Shown piece by piece: positions 24,734 through 32,532 of a DNA stretch of 32,532 nt; the first letter of the stretch is position 1, and every line of letters starts with the position of its first letter. The position numbers and the translations under genes are program-made. The notes below the pieces were generated by a model, which did not search any database, was not told the DNA's origin, and saw only the letters and a list, made by a program, of their open reading frames with translations. The DNA comes from Flavobacteriales bacterium (lineage in GTDB: Bacteria > Bacteroidota > Bacteroidia > Flavobacteriales_F > PHOS-HE28), in NCBI GenBank assembly GCA_016717225.1, contig JADKGB010000028.1:1-32532 (forward strand), written 5' to 3'.

Positions 24734-26393
24734 TCACCCCGTTCGCATCGATGTCCATGCCTTCGGCGGCAGGGATCTCCGGCAATCCCGGCATGCGCAT
24801 GATCTCGCCGCAGATGGGCACCACGAAACCCGCACCCGCACTGATCTCGATGTCGCGCACGGTGATGCGGAAGCCGGTGGGCGCTGCGCGAAGCGCTTTG
24901 TCATCGCTGAAGCTGTATTGCGTCTTCGCCATGCAGATGGGTACGCCGTCGAGGCCGAGCTTGCTGATGCGACGCAGCGCGGTCTCGGCATCGCCGCTGT
25001 AGTCCACGCCATCGGCGCGGTAGATCTCCTTGGCGATGGTCTCGATCTTCTGCTTGATGGAAAGCGAGAGGTCGTAAAGCGGTTTGAAATCGCTCACTCC
25101 GCTGTCCGCCACGCGAAGCACTGCTTCGGCAAGATCCGTCATACCGTCGCCGCCTTTGGCGAAGCCTTGAGCGAGCACTGCTTCAGCACCGCGCTCCTTG
25201 CAGTACGCCTTGATCATATCGATCTCCTCAGTGGTATCCGTCGGGAAGTGGTTGATGGCCACTACGGCCTTCACGCCGAATTTGGCGATGTTCTCGATGT
25301 GGCGCCCGAGGTTGGCAAGACCGGCTTTCAACCGCTCCGGAGCAGCATTGTTCACCTCCTTGATATCGGCCCCGCCGTGGTAACGCAGCGCCCGCACAGT
25401 GGCCACGATCACGGCAGCGCTCGGCTTCAAACCCGCTGCGCGACACTTGATGTCGAAGAACTTCTCCGCACCGAGATCGGCACCGAATCCCGCTTCTGTC
25501 ACCACATAGTCGCCGAGGCTCATGCCCATCTTCGTTGCGAGCACGCTGTTGACGCCTTGCGCGATGTTCGCGAACGGACCACCGTGCAGGATCGCAGGAT
25601 TCCCTTCGAGCGTTTGCACCAGATTGGGCATTATGGCCTGCTTCAACAAGAGTGCCATAGCACCTTGTGCGTTGAGGTCCCGCGCATACACCGGTGTGCG
25701 ATCGAAACGCTGGCCCACATAGATGTTTCCGAAGCGCTCCTTCAGGTCATCGATGCTGTTCGCGAGACAGAGGATCGCCATCACCTCGCTCGCAGGCGTG
25801 ATGTTGAAACCATCCTGACGGGGAATACTGTTATTGGGGCCACCCAAGCCGATGGTGATGTCGCGCAGCGAACGATCGTTCATGTCCATCACGCGCTTCC
25901 AAGCAATGGTGCGCGGATCGATGTTCAGCGTGCGCTTACGGTTCTGCAGGTTGTTGTCGATGAGGGCGGCAAGCAGGTTGTTCGCTTTCTCGATCGCCGC
26001 GAAGTCGCCTGTGAAGTGCAGGTTGATGTCCTCCATGGGCACCACTTGCGCGTAACCGCCACCGGCAGCACCGCCCTTCATACCGAAGACCGGACCGAGG
26101 CTCGGTTCGCGAAGGACCACCACACTCTTCTTGCCGAGTTTGCTCAACCCTTCGTGCAAGCCGATGCTTGTGGTGGTCTTGCCTTCACCGGCTGGTGTGG
26201 GCGATAGCGCGGTGACAAGGATCAACTTGCTCTTCGCGACACGTGCCTCATCGATCAGGTCCAGCGGCAACTTCGCCTTGGTGCGACCATAGGGTTCGAT
26301 CACTTCCGGATCGATACCGAGGTTCTTCGCGATCTGTGCGATGGGTTTCAGTTGCGCTTTCTGCGCGATCTCGAGGTCGGAAGGGAATGCCAT
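24717..26393 (-). CDS. fhs: Formate-tetrahydrofolate ligase
   Basis: 558 residues, full length. It makes 10-formyl-THF from formate, THF and ATP in one-carbon metabolism. The P-loop TPAGEGKT is at residues 66-73, followed by the family stretches REPSLGPVFGMKGGAAGGG, INLHFTGDFAAI, TEAGFGADLGAEKFFDIKC, AINHFPTDT and TQYSFSDD. The start ATG 26393 gives MAFPSDLEIAQ, the normal N-terminus. No folD or other folate gene is next to it. Its 3' end overlaps the membrane protein gene on the other strand by 17 bp. Upstream lies the inverted 8-nt repeat element. Confidence 0.97.
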   Translation of the reverse strand: MAFPSDLEIAQKAQLKPIAQIAKNLGIDPEVIEPYGRTKAKLPLDLIDEARVAKSKLILVTALSPTPAGEGKTTTSIGLHEGLSKLGKKSVVVLREPSLGPVFGMKGGAAGGGYAQVVPMEDINLHFTGDFAAIEKANNLLAALIDNNLQNRKRTLNIDPRTIAWKRVMDMNDRSLRDITIGLGGPNNSIPRQDGFNITPASEVMAILCLANSIDDLKERFGNIYVGQRFDRTPVYARDLNAQGAMALLLKQAIMPNLVQTLEGNPAILHGGPFANIAQGVNSVLATKMGMSLGDYVVTEAGFGADLGAEKFFDIKCRAAGLKPSAAVIVATVRALRYHGGADIKEVNNAAPERLKAGLANLGRHIENIAKFGVKAVVAINHFPTDTTEEIDMIKAYCKERGAEAVLAQGFAKGGDGMTDLAEAVLRVADSGVSDFKPLYDLSLSIKQKIETIAKEIYRADGVDYSGDAETALRRISKLGLDGVPICMAKTQYSFSDDKALRAAPTGFRITVRDIEISAGAGFVVPICGEIMRMPGLPEIPAAEGMDIDANGVISGLS

Positions 26394-26416
26394 GCGCTAA
26401 AGATGGGAAGAAGTAC

Positions 26417-26602
26417 CATGTGACCATGTGACCGTGTGAACATGCGGGTATGTGGGCATGGTACGCTCTGGCATGTCCACACGGCCAACGTATGTGCCGC
26501 GACCCGCAGGCCGTTCGAAAGCGGCCCATGTTGTTGCTCCTGAGCACAACAACAGTTACGTCGCACGGGGCGCATGAGCATATGTCCACATGACCACATG
26601 AT
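26417..26602. repeat. Inverted arrays of a degenerate 8-nt repeat around a hairpin-rich core
   Basis: Left array 26417-26464: six consecutive 8-nt units beginning CATGTGAC, CATGTGAC, CGTGTGAA, CATGCGGG, TATGTGGG, CATGGTAC. Right array 26571-26602: four units CGCATGAG, CATATGTC, CACATGAC, CACATGAT, which read on the other strand resemble the left units (ATCATGTG, GTCATGTG). The ~106-bp core holds two hairpins: GGCCGTT / AGCGGCC (26509-26526) and TGTTGTTGCTC / GAGCACAACAACA (26529-26554, 2-nt bulge). The element lies between the T9SS gene stop and the fhs start, both minus strand. It could be a mobile palindromic element, a terminator or a protein-binding array. Confidence 0.6.
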
Positions 26603-26611
26603 CAAAGGCCC

Positions 26612-29391
26612 CTATCTCACCACCAATTTTGTTGTGCGAGAAACCGAGCCTGCAGTTGCTTGCATGAGGTAGGTCCCTTGCGGTATCCTGGCCCCATTCG
26701 CATCCCGCAAATTCCAACTGAAGCGGGAGTTGCCACTGGCCTGTTTACCGAGCGAGCGTTGGAACACACGGCGACCGTTCAGATCATACACGTTGACTTC
26801 CACTGGTGATGCATCGCGCAAATAGAGATCGATGTTCACGACGTCGCTGGCTGGGTTCGGCCAGGCGTTGCCAACCGCGAGATTCCCCGCGACTTCCGCC
26901 ACACCGATGGGTGCGGCTGGGAGATGACTGGTGAACACACCTGATCCATGCGTTCCCACAACAATAAGCCCGTCACTGCCGCGCGAGGTGATCATGTTGA
27001 TCGGCACATTGCCCATCCCCGTGGGGTCTTCCTGCTCCCAGATCGTATTGTCACCATCGAGCACAGCGGTGCTGTACAGGCCCGTGCTGGTGCCAATGAA
27101 GTAACGATTGTTCACTCCATCATAGGTTGGATAGATCATCGCCCAATACACGGCGGGTCCATTGCCGCTGCCATCGGGGTTCTGTTCGATATTGCCGCTC
27201 ACGCTTGTCCATGTCGCGCCACTATCAGAGGTAAGGAACACGCTTCGCACTTCGTAATTGCTGAAAGTGACCAACCATTCCGCCGCGTTGTAATCGTTGG
27301 GAGCCACGCAGCTCACATAACTGGCGGAGGGGAACTCCGTACTCGCCAACAGCGAACGGTCCGGGTTCGTATCGAGGCTATCCACGCGGTAGACCCGGCC
27401 GTTGGTGGTACCATAGAACAAGGTGGTGGGTTGGGCCAAACTGATGTCCAGTGCGCACAGGCGTTGTGATCCCAGAACTTCGGTGATCTGCTCCCAGTTC
27501 GTGGGATTCGGATCGTAATAGTTGCCCGTGAGCGGAATGCCCGCCACATCATTGTTGCGGTACAACTTGCTCGCATGGCACCAGTAGACCTTGTTATTGG
27601 ATACAGGGTCCAGAACATACTGGTTGATGAAATTGTAGGAAGGATTGGTGATGTCTGGATCGATGCGTTCGAACGCTGAAACAGTACCCGCATCATCCAC
27701 CGCCAATTTGAACAACTTGCCCTGCTGCAAACTCATCAGCATGAAGTCGCGGCCTTCTGGTATCGCGCAATACGAACCATCGCCTCCAAGCACATTGGCC
27801 CACGGTTGCAGCGGGTCCGTATTCGTACACAGGTAACTGCCATTGTCCTGCATACCGCCTACAATGAACTGGCTGGTGGAATTGCCTTCCTCGATGGCCA
27901 CGGTATAGAACTGCGAGGTATAGTAACCGGTGTTCAGCACGGTCCATGGAATACTGTCGGCGAGCGGGTTCAAGGTGACGTGCACGCCGCCATCGTTCGC
28001 GCTGTACAACTTGGATGGATCACCATTCGAGAATTCCAACCAATGCTGATCCGGGTGGTGGTTGGGCCACACGTAGTTCTTCGGATCGTCCACATCGCAT
28101 TGGTATCCACCAACCCATTTGTAGGTCTCTGGTTGTGTCCAACCATCGGTGCTGCGGTACACGCTGGTGCCACCGATGTACACGATGTTGCTGTCCGTAG
28201 GATGCACAGCGATGCACATGTCGTAGCTCGTTTGTGTATTGATGTACCCGAAATCGAAATTGTAAAAGCCCGTACACGATCCATTGGGAAGGTTGGCGCT
28301 GCGATTGCTCAAAGAGCCACCGGTGCCGGTCCCGTCGCCACTGAGGTAACCGTATTTGTACAGGCTGTGCCCACGAGTGCCCACGCCCGGCGATTCGCAG
28401 AAGAACCACACCCTGTTCTCATCATTGGGGTCGATGGCGATCACCGTTCGCTCGGCGGCAGCGGGATACACACCAACGCCGATATTGGCCCAGGTCAACC
28501 CATCCGTGCTGCGATAAATGCCCCGATACGTGGCACCATTTCCGATGGCCGCGTAATAGACCCCTGTGCTGCTAACACGCACTTCCGTGTACAGGCTCGT
28601 AGCTGTGATACTCGTATCAAGCCCGAGCACCGTGCTCCACGTAGCGCCACCATCATTGCTGCGCACAATGCCATCGAAGATCGCGGCCACCACGATGTCG
28701 CTGTCCATGCGAAGTGGATCTACCACGATGCTGTTCACGTGTTTGAACGCACCCTTGCGATCGAAGACCTGTGGATCATTGCTGACCGTGCTTGGCAAGC
28801 GGCTCCAGCTGAGGCCACCATCAGTGCTTTTGAAAATGCCATCACCGGGCAGCAGTGCTTCGAAACTGGTACCGCTCACCACACCGTAGTTCTCCCCCGT
28901 TCCGCAATACCACGTTTGCGTATGTCCAGCGCGGATGTCCTGTCCCAGGCAACTCGTGTTCTGGATCTCCAGTGGCGCCGAAGTCTTCGTCCAAGAAACA
29001 CCTTGATCGATGCTCCGCCAGATACCTCCAGTGGCCGAACCTGCGATCAACACGTTCGAGTCGGTAGCGTCCACCCGGAAAGCACGCGTGCGCCCACCGC
29101 GATTGATCGGCCCTTGTTGGACCCAGTTCAAACTCTTCGCTACAGCGCGTGTAGGAAGATGACGTGCGAAAGCGAGCTCTTTGCTGCGGATGTCATCCGG
29201 GATCCGGCCGGTGGCAGGATCGCGCATGCGTTCCAGATCCCATGCTTTCAGTGCATTGCGCCCCTCTTGATCACCGGGGCCCATGGGCGCTGCTGGAATT
29301 GATGCAGTCGAAACGACGGAATGCTTTTCTGCGAAGCAATGATCGCCACCGCAGCGACCAGCAGGGAAGTGAGAAATAGTAAACGCTTCAT
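26612..29391 (-). CDS. Large T9SS-exported BNR/sialidase-like propeller protein (signal peptide frameshifted)
   Basis: About 926 residues after repair. The body is a propeller with repeated BNR/Asp-box-like units (SIDQGVSWTK, GIFKSTDGGLSWSRLP, GIVRSNDGGATWSTV, GIYRSTDGLTWANIG), in the style of exo-sialidases or photosystem stability factors but without catalytic residues I can assign. The last ~80 residues are a T9SS type A sorting domain (GNAWPNPASDVVNIDLYL, YDLNGRRVFQRSL, IPQGTYLMQATAG, TKLVVR). ATG 29391 begins a clear signal peptide MKRLLFLTSLLVAAVAIIAS in a different frame from the body. One base missing in GGGG 29276-29279 would join them (RPWAP-GDQEGRN). Without repair, the body frame starts at 29425 with no signal peptide. 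The ligand is unknown; cell-surface location is inferred from the tail. Confidence 0.88.
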
Positions 29392-29503
29392 GGAAGTCGG
29401 GTTGGGTGCCCAAGGTAGTAGGCAACTCAGCAGCGTCGAAACAGTGCGATCTCGGTTCGACTCGATGGTGTTCCGGGAGGAAAGAAAAGCCGAAGCGAAC
29501 CTC

Positions 29504-30721
29504 CTACCCGAACTCCACCCCGAACCCAGCTTTCTTCAGGTCATCCCAAAAACGGGGATATGACTTGGTAACCACCTGCGGGTCGTTGATGGTGATGGAA
29601 CCCAACACCAGGGCGAGCGGCGCGAGGGCCATGGCCATGCGGTGATCGCCACGTGGATCGAACGGCGGCGGAACGCGGTTGGTAATAGAACCACTGAGGT
29701 CGAAACGGTCCTCACGTTTCGAAGAGTCAACTCCTAATAGGGTGAGCGCATCATGCACAGCGGCGATCCGATCGGTCTCCTTCGCCTGCAGGTTGTTCAA
29801 CCCATGGAAAAAGCCGGTGCGACCGAGCCCTGCAAACGTTAGAGCAAGCGGTTGAAAGAGATCGGGGGTATGGCGAAGGGTCGATTCCTGGTCGCGACCC
29901 GCCACGGAAGGTTTCAGGCGGATCCCTTTTGCGTACGCCTCACTCTCCACCGCAAAACCCCAGAGTTGTACAGCCCATTTATCGCCTTGCCAGCCAACCG
30001 CGTCGAACACCAGGCCCGGAAGTTCAACGGTCGCATTCTTCGCGAGCGCAACCACCTCGTACCAGAACGATGCTGCACTCCAGTCCAATTCCACGTCCAC
30101 AGCGCGACCGACAAGTGCGGAACGCTGAACGCGGATCCATTCATCCTCCACCGCTGGCAGCACATTGAAATGTTCAAGGCACTTCATGGTCATGCGCACA
30201 TACGGCTCGCTCAAACGCAAGCCCGCCCAACGCAGGGCAAGGCCTTTTTCCATGCACGGTGCTATCAGCAACAGCGCGCTAACGAACTGGCTGCTCATGG
30301 GCGTATCGAGCGAGATCTCGCCACCCTTCATCCTTCGGCCTCGAACGCGGAATCCCGTTTCGACTTTTTCGATATCGGCACCCAACGCACGCAGCGCATC
30401 CACCAACATCCCATGGGGTCGTTCCAGCAAACGCGCGTCGCCGGCAATGATGTGTTCCTCTCCTTCTTGAACGCTGGCCCAGGCGAGCAGGAATCGGAAG
30501 GTCGTTCCGCCCAAGCCGCAATGCATCACGTGCGGACGGTCGCGAAGCAGACCATGCAGAATGCGGGTATCGTCGGCATCGCCCATGTTCTGCACAAGCG
30601 ACAGGTCACCGACCAACGAAGCAAGGATCAGCGCCCGGTTCGCAATGCTCTTCGACCTGGGCAGATCGATGGCAACGTGGATGGGCCGTTCAGGCTTCGT
30701 TACGGTTACGCGGGCGTGCAT
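29504..30721 (-). CDS. aroA: 3-phosphoshikimate 1-carboxyvinyltransferase (EPSP synthase)
   Basis: 405 residues. It joins shikimate 3-phosphate and phosphoenolpyruvate in the sixth step of the shikimate pathway. The family motif LPRSKSIANRALI (K24), the GLGGTTFRFLL loop (69-79; the usual NAGT is replaced by LGGT), MSSQFVSALLL, NNLQAKETDRI and DPRGDHRMAMA are visible. ATG 30721 is preferred over 30832 because it gives a normal N-terminus (MHARVTVTKP) shortly before the first motif. The first 32 nt overlap the end of aroB, so the two are one transcript, probably with coupled translation. The length is slightly below the usual ~430, typical for Bacteroidota. Confidence 0.95.
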   Translation of the reverse strand: MHARVTVTKPERPIHVAIDLPRSKSIANRALILASLVGDLSLVQNMGDADDTRILHGLLRDRPHVMHCGLGGTTFRFLLAWASVQEGEEHIIAGDARLLERPHGMLVDALRALGADIEKVETGFRVRGRRMKGGEISLDTPMSSQFVSALLLIAPCMEKGLALRWAGLRLSEPYVRMTMKCLEHFNVLPAVEDEWIRVQRSALVGRAVDVELDWSAASFWYEVVALAKNATVELPGLVFDAVGWQGDKWAVQLWGFAVESEAYAKGIRLKPSVAGRDQESTLRHTPDLFQPLALTFAGLGRTGFFHGLNNLQAKETDRIAAVHDALTLLGVDSSKREDRFDLSGSITNRVPPPFDPRGDHRMAMALAPLALVLGSITINDPQVVTKSYPRFWDDLKKAGFGVEFG

Positions 30722-31817
30722 CAACTGCGAGCAATCGGTAATGGTCGAGGGCCGAAGAGGCTTGTGCAGCGGTAACAGGCACATCGGTAACGGCCGCACC
30801 AATGTCCGTAAGCAAGGTGAAATGGAAGACACCCTCGCGGTTCTTCTTGTCGCTGCGCATCAGTTCCACCACGCGGTGGTGATCGGTATCCTGCAACACG
30901 ACAGGTGGGTACAGCCCCAACAAGTGCTCCTGCACAGCGTCCATCTTATCGCGATCGAAATGGCCGAGGCGCCAACTGAGCCACGATTCGCAGATCATAC
31001 CAATGGCCACAGCCTCGCCATGCAACAGCGAGCGCTTCTGGCTTTCCAGCGTATAGGCTTCCAGCGCATGGCCAATGGTATGGCCGAAGTTGAGCAGCTT
31101 CCGGGGTCCACTTTCCCGCGGATCCTCAGTAACCACTTCTGCCTTGATGGCCGCACTGCGCAGGATCAGCGGCAAGAGGGCATCCAGATCGTGCAAGGGT
31201 GCACGGCGCACAGCGTTCCAATGTGCGGCATCGCGGATCAATCCATGCTTGATCATTTCGGCCACACCGTTCAGCAATTCGCGCTTGCCCAATGTTCGCA
31301 GGAACGGCGGATGCACATAGGTGCCCACCGGCGGCGCGAAGAGACCCACCAAGTTCTTCACCCCAGCGAGATCAATGGCGCTCTTGCCACCGATCGCCGC
31401 ATCCACCATACCCATGAGCGAGGTGGGCACATGCACACTGCGTATGCCGCGCATGTAGGCACCGGCCACGAACCCGCCGAGATCGGTGATCACACCGCCA
31501 CCCAAACAAACCAGCACAGAACTACGATCGGCACCGTTCTCCACCAGGTAGTTCCACAGGTTACTGCACACCTCCAGGTCCTTGCTACGCTCGCCGTGAT
31601 GCACTTCGATGGTGGGCGCGTTCGCGAGAGCCGGCACATGGGCCAGCAATTCCGGAAGGCACGCGGCCAAGGTGATATCATCCCCCAGCACAAAATACTT
31701 CACACCATGCCCGCTCTGGCCCAATGAACGCTGCAACATGGCCAGCGCACCAACGCCCACAAATACCGGATGATCCCCGGCAACGAACTCATCCACCTGC
31801 CCGCGCGCTTTCGCCAT
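30690..31817 (-). CDS. aroB: 3-dehydroquinate synthase
   Basis: 375 residues. It converts DAHP to 3-dehydroquinate with NAD and a divalent metal, step two of the shikimate pathway. The NAD-binding LGGGVITDLGGFVAGAYMRG (105-124) and VPTSLMGMVDAAIGGKSAID are typical, and metal ligands are visible: E187 in GVAEMIKHG, H246 in NFGHTIGHALE and H266 in LLHGEAVAIGM. ATG 31817 (MAKARGQVDEF) is chosen because the open frame upstream runs antisense through the proline dehydrogenase gene. It overlaps aroA by 32 nt. The gene is divergent from proline dehydrogenase, with 67 bp between starts containing a perfect dyad. Confidence 0.96.
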   Translation of the reverse strand: MAKARGQVDEFVAGDHPVFVGVGALAMLQRSLGQSGHGVKYFVLGDDITLAACLPELLAHVPALANAPTIEVHHGERSKDLEVCSNLWNYLVENGADRSSVLVCLGGGVITDLGGFVAGAYMRGIRSVHVPTSLMGMVDAAIGGKSAIDLAGVKNLVGLFAPPVGTYVHPPFLRTLGKRELLNGVAEMIKHGLIRDAAHWNAVRRAPLHDLDALLPLILRSAAIKAEVVTEDPRESGPRKLLNFGHTIGHALEAYTLESQKRSLLHGEAVAIGMICESWLSWRLGHFDRDKMDAVQEHLLGLYPPVVLQDTDHHRVVELMRSDKKNREGVFHFTLLTDIGAAVTDVPVTAAQASSALDHYRLLAVDARPRNRNEA

Positions 31818-31841
31818 TGCTACTTTGGTCCCGGTCCTCTC

Positions 31842-31856
31842 GCACCGAACCGGTGC
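31842..31856. promoter_or_regulatory. Perfect 6-bp inverted repeat between aroB and proline dehydrogenase
   Basis: GCACCG (31842-31847), 3-nt spacer AAC, CGGTGC (31851-31856). It is in the middle of the 67-bp divergent intergenic region, a plausible place for a shared operator. No regulator is known and a chance palindrome is possible. Confidence 0.35.
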
Positions 31857-31884
31857 TAAAGGAACGAAAGACCAACCAACGGCA

Positions 31885-32532
31885 ATGCCTACTTCTTCAG
31901 CAACGATCCCCAAGACGCTGCCCAACCTGGGCGACACACGCATCGCGTTCGCAGCCAAGAGCGACCGTGAGCTCTGGCAGGCCCAGCAGTTGTACCGCAT
32001 CATCGGCAACCCCACGATAACCGGCGTGGGCAGCTGGATCACCAAAGCAGCCCTGGCGCTGCACCTGCCGATCAAGGGCGTGGTGAAGGCCACCATCTTC
32101 AAACAATTCTGCGGCGGGGAAACCATCGAGGAAAGTCTCGTTACCGCGAAAAAGCTGGGAGCAAGCGGCATTGGCACCATCCTGGACCACAGTGTGGAGG
32201 GCAAGGATGACGAAGCCTCGTTGGACGAAACCGTTCACGAAGTATTGCGGACCATCGCCGCGGCGAAAGGCAAACCGGAGATCCCGTTCTGCGTGTTCAA
32301 ACCCACGGGCGTTGCGCGTATGGAGGTAATGGAACGCGTGAGCGAAGGCACCACGCTTACGAGCGAAGCACAAGCCGAATGGCAGCGGGCCACCGCACGC
32401 ATGGAACGCATCTGCCAGGCCGCTTTCGATGCGGATGTGCCTGTTCTGGTGGATGCCGAAGAAAGCTGGATACAGCCCGCGGTGGATGCCTTGGTGGAAG
32501 GAATGATGAAGCGCTTCAATCAACAGCGAGCC
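31885..32532 (+). CDS. Proline dehydrogenase family protein, N-terminal part (3' end outside window)
   Basis: 216 residues are present and the frame is still open at the window end. The sequence fits the FAD-dependent proline dehydrogenase family: an N-terminal helical segment (MPTSSATIPKTLPNLGDT, then LYRIIGNPTITGVGSW), FKQFCGGETIEES, then the start of the barrel with GIGTILDHSVEGKDD, FCVFKPTGVARMEVMERVSEG and VPVLVDAEESWIQPAVD. The enzyme oxidises proline to pyrroline-5-carboxylate and passes electrons to the respiratory chain. ATG 31885 is the first start in the frame and gives the usual short leader. Divergent from aroB. Only the catalytic N-terminal half can be judged; the FAD-site end lies outside. 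Confidence 0.9.
   Translation, partial: MPTSSATIPKTLPNLGDTRIAFAAKSDRELWQAQQLYRIIGNPTITGVGSWITKAALALHLPIKGVVKATIFKQFCGGETIEESLVTAKKLGASGIGTILDHSVEGKDDEASLDETVHEVLRTIAAAKGKPEIPFCVFKPTGVARMEVMERVSEGTTLTSEAQAEWQRATARMERICQAAFDADVPVLVDAEESWIQPAVDALVEGMMKRFNQQRA

Noticed and set aside
24918..26207. 429-codon open frame on the plus strand
   Set aside because: Antisense shadow of fhs, rich in His and Arg and without family features.
26417..26602. CRISPR array at the 8-nt repeats
   Set aside because: Units are 8 nt, contiguous and without spacers, and there are no cas genes.
27806..29302. 498-codon open frame on the plus strand
   Set aside because: Antisense to the large T9SS propeller protein; no recognisable domain.

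Overview
The window looks like chromosomal DNA of a Bacteroidota bacterium, most likely of the Flavobacteriales type. This is inferred from three proteins with type IX secretion (T9SS) type A sorting tails, a DUF1573 protein, a YtxJ-type protein, a DUF1501/DUF1800 pair, a propeller/Y_Y_Y sensor, and starts without clear Shine-Dalgarno sequences. The content is mostly housekeeping. I see no rRNA, tRNA, CRISPR array, transposase, integrase or phage gene. Both ends cut a gene: the C-terminal two thirds of acetyl-CoA synthetase on the left and the N-terminal part of a proline dehydrogenase on the right.

Layout. 1-6.6 kb: acs (+), a frameshifted ppx/gppA (-), valS (-) with a frameshifted tail, then a zinc-ribbon methyltransferase and a secreted DUF1573 protein (+) closed by a terminator. 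6.6-9.1 kb: a minus-strand set of a T9SS cargo protein, ytxJ and a small exported protein. 9.1-13.2 kb: a Pif1/RecD-like helicase with a C-terminal HTH (one frameshift), an SRAP/HMCES-type DNA-protein crosslinker, and a divergent 2H phosphoesterase. 13.2-16.5 kb: a DUF1800-DUF1501 operon (-). 16.5-17.2 kb: a gene-free stretch with two orphan hairpins, then a cold-shock gene. 17.2-20.4 kb: exoA, a DUF4260 membrane protein, a lone pabA/trpG-type amidotransferase and an OmpA-family envelope protein (+). 20.4-24.7 kb: a small HTH protein (-), then a translationally coupled pair (+) of a propeller-Y_Y_Y-adenylate cyclase and a polytopic membrane protein. 24.7-29.4 kb: fhs (-), an intergenic element with inverted 8-nt repeat arrays, and a large T9SS propeller protein (-) whose signal peptide is out of frame. 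29.5-32.5 kb: overlapping aroB-aroA (-) and a divergent proline dehydrogenase (+).

How the genes work together. aroB and aroA are two steps of the shikimate pathway and overlap by 32 nt. The lone amidotransferase acts downstream of chorismate. acs, proline dehydrogenase and fhs are carbon and one-carbon metabolism. The helicase, the SRAP protein and exonuclease III are DNA maintenance, although exoA is separated from the other two.

The most unusual biological item is the cyclase-membrane protein pair (20.77-24.73 kb). A periplasmic reader normally found on hybrid histidine kinases sits on a class III cyclase whose specificity residues predict ATP, and it overlaps by ATGA a membrane protein I cannot name. 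The most unusual sequence items are the inverted 8-nt repeat element (26417-26602) and the intergenic stretch before the cold-shock gene.

Quality warning: at least six single-base indels, five of them placed or plausibly placed at short homopolymers, break four otherwise conserved genes (ppx, valS three times, helicase, T9SS protein). Four lie within 1.53-2.43 kb. Sequencing error is the simplest explanation, but the sequence alone cannot exclude real decay.
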